Source of the DNA: CBDTTW01 sp965363675
GTDB taxonomy: Bacteria; Bacteroidota; Rhodothermia; Rhodothermales; DASSAV01
Assembly: GCA_965363675.1 (NCBI GenBank)
Contig: CBDTTW010000099.1
Location: forward strand, 1 to 11,172
Length of the DNA stretch: 11,172 bases
Direction of reading: 5' to 3'
The position numbers and the translations under genes were made by a program. This document shows positions 7,054-11,172 of the stretch, piece by piece; position 1 is the stretch's first letter; each line of letters begins with the position of its first letter. The notes under the pieces are model-generated. The model was not told where the DNA came from. It worked only from the letters and a program-made list of their open reading frames with translations, and did not search any database.

Positions 7054-8181
7054 ATGCGAATCGCTATCCCCAAGGAGCAGCACCCCGGAGAAACCCGCGC
7101 CGCCGCCACCCCGGCCACGGTCGGGCGCCTCAAGAAAATGGGCGCGACGGTCGCCGTGGAGCAGGGCCTGGGCGCCGCCGCCGGCTTTCCGGACGCCGAC
7201 TATGCCGCCGCCGGCGCCGAGGTCTCCGCCGACCGGCTGGGGCTGCTCTCCGAGGCCGACCTGGTGCTGCGCGTGCGCAAGCCGCCTGAGGAGGAAGTCG
7301 ATGCGCTCAAGCCGGGCAGCATCCACGTCAGCTTCCTGGACCCCTTCAACGAGCGCGCCCTCATCGAGCGCCTGGCGGCGCGCCGCGTGAGCGCCGTGAG
7401 CATGGAGATGATCCCGCGCACCACGCGCGCGCAGAAGATGGACGCGCTCAGCTCGCAGGCCAACCTGGCCGGGTACGTGGCCGTCGTCGTGGGGGCGGCC
7501 TACATGAAGAAAGTGCTCCCGATGATGACCACGGCCGCCGGCACCATTCTTCCGGCGCGCGTCTTCATCATCGGCGCGGGCGTGGCGGGCTTGCAGGCCA
7601 TCGCCACGGCCCGGCGCCTCGGCGCCAAGGTCGAGGCGTTCGACACGCGCCCCGTCGTAGCCGAGCAGGTGCGTTCGCTCGGCGCCCGCTTCGTCGAGAT
7701 CGACCTGGGCGAAACCGGTCAGACTGCCCAGGGCTATGCCCGCGAGTTGACCCCGGAACAGCTCGAACGGCAGCGCCAGGGCATGAAAGCCGTATGCGCC
7801 GCCTCCGACCTGGTCATCACCACGGCCCAGGTGTTCGGGCGCAAGGCCCCGGTCATCCTCACCGCCGACATGGTGGCCGCCATGCGCCCCGGCACGGCCG
7901 TCGTGGATCTGGCCGTCGAGAGCGGCGGCAACGTCGAGGGGTCCGTCCTCGATCAGGTGGTCGAGGTAAACGGCGTGACGGTGGTCGGGCTCCCTAACCT
8001 CGCCGCGCGCGCCCCGCAGAACGCCAGCCAGGTGTTCGGCATGAACCTCGTCGGCTTGATCGAAGAGTTCTGGGACAAGAAGGCCCAGACGTTCACGCTC
8101 CAGCTCGACGACGACATCATCCAGAACGCCCTCATCACCCACGAGGGGCAGGTGTGGAACGAACGTTTCAAACAACAATGA
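7054..8181 (+). CDS. pntAA: NAD(P) transhydrogenase subunit alpha part 1 (NAD(H)-binding domain I)
   Basis: PntAA is the soluble NAD(H)-binding part of the proton-translocating transhydrogenase. With PntAB and PntB it moves hydride from NADH to NADP+, driven by the proton gradient. The 375-residue length fits the separate domain I of split enzymes (the Rhodospirillum rubrum form), with no membrane part. Visible motifs are the start MRIAIPKEQHPGETRAA, RAQKMDALSSQANLAGY at 125-141 (the conserved loop near the nicotinamide), the dinucleotide fold GAGVAG at 174-179, and EAFDTRP at 194-200 with D197 at the end of the second strand, as expected for NAD rather than NADP. The start is chosen at 7054 because homologues begin with this strand; the upstream in-frame extension is not conserved-looking. 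AAGAG sits just before the ATG and GGAG lies farther away. The stop overlaps the next start as ATGA. Confidence 0.97.
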   Translation: MRIAIPKEQHPGETRAAATPATVGRLKKMGATVAVEQGLGAAAGFPDADYAAAGAEVSADRLGLLSEADLVLRVRKPPEEEVDALKPGSIHVSFLDPFNERALIERLAARRVSAVSMEMIPRTTRAQKMDALSSQANLAGYVAVVVGAAYMKKVLPMMTTAAGTILPARVFIIGAGVAGLQAIATARRLGAKVEAFDTRPVVAEQVRSLGARFVEIDLGETGQTAQGYARELTPEQLERQRQGMKAVCAASDLVITTAQVFGRKAPVILTADMVAAMRPGTAVVDLAVESGGNVEGSVLDQVVEVNGVTVVGLPNLAARAPQNASQVFGMNLVGLIEEFWDKKAQTFTLQLDDDIIQNALITHEGQVWNERFKQQ

Positions 8182-8630
8182 GCTTACCCATGGTAAAACT
8201 GCTATTTCACCGCCGGACGCTCGGGGCGCTGAGCGCGCTGGCGGCGGGGCTCTGCCTTGCCGGGGCGGCCTACGGCCAAGGCATGGAGCCGGGCGACCCG
8301 CACGGCGCCGCGAGCAGCGAAACGGGGCCGGGCCTCATCTCGCTGCTGTTCGTGTTCATGCTTGCCACCTTTATCGGGCTCGACGTGATCCGCCACGTCT
8401 CGCGGCTGTTGCACACGCCGCTGATGTCGCTCACGAACGCCATCTCGGCCATCGCCGTGGTGGGCGCCCTGCTCGTGGCCGGTCCGGAAGTCGGCGCCCA
8501 GCACCCGCTCTACATCAACGTGCTCGGCCTGGTGGCCATCGTCTGCTCGGTCACCAACATCGTCAGCGGCTTCCTCATTACGGACCGCATGCTCAAAATG
8601 TTCAAAACGCGCGAGGTGGGTAAGAAATGA
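8178..8630 (+). CDS. pntAB: NAD(P) transhydrogenase subunit alpha part 2 (membrane domain)
   Basis: PntAB supplies the alpha-side helices of the proton channel (domain II). From the ATG at 8178, which overlaps the pntAA stop as ATGA, the protein has 150 residues. Three core membrane helices lie at about 52-70, 86-103 and 111-134, with the family motif HTPLMSLTNAISAI at 79-92. Ahead of them is an N-terminal part with a basic HRR and a hydrophobic stretch at about 14-33, ending AYGQG, that reads like a cleavable signal peptide or an extra helix. An internal ATG at 8190 (MVKLLFHRR) is a possible alternative start, and an ATG at 8154 would lie deep in pntAA. Neither has a Shine-Dalgarno sequence; coupling favours 8178. 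The pntB start overlaps the stop. Confidence 0.92.
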   Translation: MSLPMVKLLFHRRTLGALSALAAGLCLAGAAYGQGMEPGDPHGAASSETGPGLISLLFVFMLATFIGLDVIRHVSRLLHTPLMSLTNAISAIAVVGALLVAGPEVGAQHPLYINVLGLVAIVCSVTNIVSGFLITDRMLKMFKTREVGKK

Positions 8631-10042
8631 ACCCTCAGACCACCGAAACGCTCATTCAGATCACTTACCTGATCTCGACGGCGCTGTTCATCTTCTCGCT
8701 CAAGTGGATGAACGACCCGAAGACGGCGCGGCAGGGCGTGCTCTCCGGCGCGGCCGCCATGGCCCTGGCCGTCATCGGCACGCTGCTCAACCCGCAGATC
8801 GCCGTCAGCAATTTGCCGTGGATCGCCGTGGCCGTCGTCGTCGGCACGGCCTTCGGCATTCCGCTCTCGCGCGTGGCCCTGACGGCGGTGCCGCAGCGGA
8901 CGGCGCTCTCACACGCCTTCGGCGGCCTGGCCGCCGGCCTCGTCGGCACGGCCAAGTTCTACCTGTGGCTGCACGAAGGCCCCGAAAACCTGACGGCCTT
9001 CCGCATGACGGCCATCAGCGCCGAAGTGCTGCTGGGCTACCTGACCTTCACCGGAAGCCTCATGGCCGCCGGCAAGCTCCAGGAGATCATCCCGACGCGC
9101 CCGATCACGTACCGCGGCCAGAACATCGCCAACTTCCTGCTGATCGGCGTGGCCGTGGCAAGCTGCATCGCGCTCGTCATCAACCCGACCGGGCTGGCGT
9201 ACCTGTTCCCGCTCGTGATCGTGCTGGCGCTCCTGTTCGGCGTGCTGCTCATCATCCCCATCGGCGGGGCGGACATGCCGACTGTGATCGCGCTCCTCAA
9301 CGCCTACGCGGGCCTCTCGGCTGTGGCCATGGGCTTCGTGCTCGACAACAAGCTGCTCATCACGGCGGGCGCCCTCGACGGCTCGTCGGGCCTGATCCTT
9401 TCGATCATCATGTGCAAGGCCATGAACCGGAGCTTCGCCAACGTGCTCTTCGGCGCGTTCGGGCAGGTGAAGGCGCAGGGCGAAGCCGCCGAGGCCAAAA
9501 GCTACCGCAGCGCCACCCCCAAGGACGCCGCCGAGATCATGGAGCAGGCCGAGACGGTCGTCATCGTGCCGGGCTACGGCATGGCCGTGGCGCAGGCGCA
9601 GCACCGCGTGCGCGAGGTCTACGACCAGCTTACCAAACGCGGCGTGACGGTCAAGTTCGCCGTGCACCCGGTGGCGGGCCGCATGCCGGGCCATATGAAC
9701 GTGCTCCTGGCCGAGGCGGATATCCCGTACGAGGACCTCGTCGAGATGGAGGACATCAACCCGGAGATGCCGCAGGTGGACGTGGTGCTCGTCATCGGCG
9801 CCAACGACGTGGTCAACCCGGCCGCGCGCGCCGACCAGAGCAGCCCGATCTACGGCATGCCCATCATCGACGCCGACCGCGCCCGGACGGTGCTGGCCAT
9901 CAAGCGCAGCATGAACCCGGGTTTCGCCGGCATCGAGAACGAACTGTACTTCCTCGACAAGACGCTCATGGTCTTCGGCGACGCCAAGGCCGTCGTCGGC
10001 GACATGGCGAAGTCGCTTGCCGGGGAGTCGGGGCTGCACTGA
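8627..10042 (+). CDS. pntB: NAD(P) transhydrogenase subunit beta
   Basis: PntB carries the remaining membrane helices of the proton channel and the cytoplasmic NADP(H)-binding domain III. The 471 residues match the usual length. The membrane part spans about 1-280. By alignment from memory, H96 (in ALSHAFGGLAAGLVG), D216 (GGADMP) and N225 (LLNAYAG) correspond to E. coli beta H91, D213 and N222, residues tied to proton transfer. IMCKAMNRSF at 261-270 ends the membrane domain. Domain III shows VPGYGMAVAQAQH at 314-326, VHPVAGRMPGHMNVLLAEA at 346-364, GANDVVNPAA at 391-400 and KRSMNPGFAGIEN at 426-438, all typical of the NADP site. Nothing is missing, so the enzyme should work. The start overlaps the pntAB stop (ATGA), with a GAGGTGG upstream that may serve as a ribosome site. 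No terminator is seen after it. Confidence 0.98.
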   Translation: MNPQTTETLIQITYLISTALFIFSLKWMNDPKTARQGVLSGAAAMALAVIGTLLNPQIAVSNLPWIAVAVVVGTAFGIPLSRVALTAVPQRTALSHAFGGLAAGLVGTAKFYLWLHEGPENLTAFRMTAISAEVLLGYLTFTGSLMAAGKLQEIIPTRPITYRGQNIANFLLIGVAVASCIALVINPTGLAYLFPLVIVLALLFGVLLIIPIGGADMPTVIALLNAYAGLSAVAMGFVLDNKLLITAGALDGSSGLILSIIMCKAMNRSFANVLFGAFGQVKAQGEAAEAKSYRSATPKDAAEIMEQAETVVIVPGYGMAVAQAQHRVREVYDQLTKRGVTVKFAVHPVAGRMPGHMNVLLAEADIPYEDLVEMEDINPEMPQVDVVLVIGANDVVNPAARADQSSPIYGMPIIDADRARTVLAIKRSMNPGFAGIENELYFLDKTLMVFGDAKAVVGDMAKSLAGESGLH

Positions 10043-10063
10043 ACCGCAGGGGCGGCCTCGTGG

Positions 10064-10069
10064 TATATT
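10064..10069 (+). promoter_or_regulatory. Possible -10 element for pepE
   Basis: TATATT stands out in a GC-rich 54-base gap, 27 bases before the pepE start. No matching -35 box is visible. It may allow pepE expression separate from the pnt operon; read-through from pntB is equally possible. Confidence 0.25.
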
Positions 10070-10096
10070 GCGCCTACGTCTGACCGGTGCCCGCGC

Positions 10097-10822
10097 ATGC
10101 CTTCCCGCCGCCTGCTTTTGCTCAGCAACTCGATGAACCCCGGCCGGGGCTACCTGGAGCACGCCGAGGAGGCCCTGGCCGAGGCGCTCGGGGCCGCCTC
10201 GGGGCGCCTGGCCTTTGTGCCCTACGCGGGCATCCGGATCACGCCCGAGGCGTACGCGGCGCGCGTGCGCGAGCGCTTCGGGCGGCTCGGCTGGCAGACC
10301 GCCTCGGTGCACGAGGCCGCCGACCCGGCGGCGCTCATCGCCGAGGCCGACGCCGTGGTAGTCGGCGGGGGCAACACGTTCGAGCTGCTGCGGCGGCTCT
10401 ACGCCGAGGATCTGCTGGAGGCCATCCGCGCCCGCACGGCGGCGGGGGCGCCGTACATCGGCTGGAGCGCCGGCGCCAACGTCGCCTGCCCCACCATCCG
10501 CACGACGAACGACATGCCCGTCGCCGAGCCGCCTTCTCTGGCGGCGCTCGGGCTGGTGGGCTTCCAGATCAACCCGCATTTCACCGACCGCAGCATCCCC
10601 GGCCACGGCGGCGAGACGCGCGCCGAGCGCCTGGAGGAGTTCGCGGCGGCCAACCCCGGCTGCCTGGTGGTGGGCCTGCCCGAAGGCTCATGGCTGCGCA
10701 TCGAGGGCGCCGCGCCGCCGGTGCTCTGCGGCGCGGCCCCGGCGCGCATCTTCGGCGGCGGCCCGCCCTACGACGTGGAGCCCGGAGCCATGCTCTCGTT
10801 TCTGCCGCCGCCGCCTCGCTAG
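10097..10822 (+). CDS. pepE: Dipeptidase E (alpha-aspartyl dipeptidase), peptidase family S51
   Basis: PepE is a cytoplasmic peptidase that cleaves dipeptides with N-terminal aspartate, a role in peptide turnover. The 241 residues resemble the E. coli and Salmonella enzymes (229) along their whole length: LLLLSNSMNPG at 6-16, VVVGGGNTFELL at 87-98, YIGWSAGANVACPTIRTTND at 120-139, INPHFT at 158-163 and GLPEGSW at 193-199. S124, H161 and E196 match the known Ser-His-Glu triad of Salmonella PepE (S120, H157, E192) with a constant offset of four. The C-terminal end after about 205 is Pro- and Gly-rich and less conserved. There is no signal peptide. The gene lies 54 bases after pntB and 26 bases before the next gene. 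It has no Shine-Dalgarno sequence; the ATG is chosen because the family begins at this strand. Confidence 0.95.
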   Translation: MPSRRLLLLSNSMNPGRGYLEHAEEALAEALGAASGRLAFVPYAGIRITPEAYAARVRERFGRLGWQTASVHEAADPAALIAEADAVVVGGGNTFELLRRLYAEDLLEAIRARTAAGAPYIGWSAGANVACPTIRTTNDMPVAEPPSLAALGLVGFQINPHFTDRSIPGHGGETRAERLEEFAAANPGCLVVGLPEGSWLRIEGAAPPVLCGAAPARIFGGGPPYDVEPGAMLSFLPPPPR

Positions 10823-10848
10823 CGGTCCGAAGCCTTGCCTACACTCCC

Positions 10849-11172
10849 ATGCCTGATTTGCTGAGCCCCGCCGAGGTGCGCGTGCTGGGCGCCATGGTCG
10901 AAAAGGAACTGGCGACGCCCGAGTACTACCCCCTCACGGCCAACGCCCTGACGGCGGCGTGCAACCAGAAGACGGGCCGCGACCCCGTGGTGCAGTACAC
11001 CGAGGAGGAAACGGCCGCCCTGCTCGAAGCCTTGCAGCGCAAGCATCTGGTGGGCCTCGTCAGCGGCGCGCACCTGCGGACGGTGCGCTACCGGCACAAC
11101 ATGGCCGAGGCGTACGGGCTCGCCCGGGACGAGCTGGCGGCCCTGTGCGTGCTCCTGCTGCGCGGCCCGCAA
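10849..11172 (+). CDS. YceH / DUF480 family protein, N-terminal part only
   Basis: This is the first 108 codons of a gene running off the right edge without a stop. It starts MPDLLSPAEVRVLGAMVEKE and continues with YYPLTANALTAACNQKTGRD at 27-46 and LCVLLLRGPQ at the edge. These are hallmarks of the YceH family (UPF0502, DUF480), predicted to fold as two winged-helix domains. Its function is not known; the winged helices suggest nucleic acid or protein binding. A complete family member has a little over 200 residues, so about half is seen. The ATG at 10849 lies 26 bases after pepE, so the two may share a transcript. It has no Shine-Dalgarno sequence. Confidence 0.9.
   Translation, partial: MPDLLSPAEVRVLGAMVEKELATPEYYPLTANALTAACNQKTGRDPVVQYTEEETAALLEALQRKHLVGLVSGAHLRTVRYRHNMAEAYGLARDELAALCVLLLRGPQ

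Noticed and set aside
3579..7133. Very long open frame on the minus strand (over 1100 codons) opposite the outer-membrane protein gene
   Set aside because: It is the antisense shadow of a GC-rich gene: composition is Arg, Ala, Val, Asp and His without any domain, and the plus strand carries recognisable domains throughout.
8704..10606. Long out-of-frame and antisense open frames over pntB and pepE
   Set aside because: Rich in Arg, His and Gly with no family features; the real frames have conserved enzyme motifs.
1..11172. tRNA, rRNA, CRISPR array, insertion sequence or prophage
   Set aside because: No spaced identical repeats, no transposase or integrase motifs and no cloverleaf-like segments were found; genes are tightly packed housekeeping genes.

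Overview
The window is a GC-rich bacterial chromosome segment (coding third positions are nearly all G or C) carrying ordinary housekeeping genes around one large, unusual outer-membrane protein. There are no RNA genes, mobile elements, CRISPR arrays or plasmid-type functions that I can support. The source is a Gram-negative bacterium: it has a BamA-type outer-membrane barrel, signal peptides and an elongation-type cell wall machinery. The three-part transhydrogenase, the scarcity of Shine-Dalgarno sequences and the peptidase/propeller/barrel protein fit the Rhodothermota or another high-GC lineage near Bacteroidota or Gemmatimonadota. This placement is inference, not proof.

Layout. On the minus strand, read from right to left, lie mrdA (PBP2 transpeptidase, 3284-1476), rodA (SEDS glycosyltransferase, 1457-198) and the start of an unrecognised gene (223 to the left edge) that overlaps the end of rodA. 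mrdA and rodA form one transcription unit making the polymerase and crosslinker of lateral-wall peptidoglycan. A divergent intergenic region of 420 bases (3285-3704) follows. It has an AT-rich core with a perfect inverted repeat and a small UUCG hairpin.

On the plus strand comes a 1031-residue secreted protein (3705-6800) that joins a zinc metallopeptidase domain, a TolB-like beta-propeller and a C-terminal Omp85-type barrel with a VRGY loop motif. A strong intrinsic terminator follows at 6827-6868. Next is the proton-translocating NAD(P) transhydrogenase operon pntAA-pntAB-pntB (7054-10042), whose genes are joined by ATGA stop/start overlaps. Then come pepE (aspartyl dipeptidase, 10097-10822) and the start of a YceH/DUF480 family gene (10849 to the right edge).

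The mrdA-rodA pair and the pnt operon are textbook systems. The point of most interest is the three-domain outer-membrane protein with an intact gluzincin active site, followed by the divergent control region and a tandem repeat just ahead of pntAA. I do not see a clearly new multi-gene system here.
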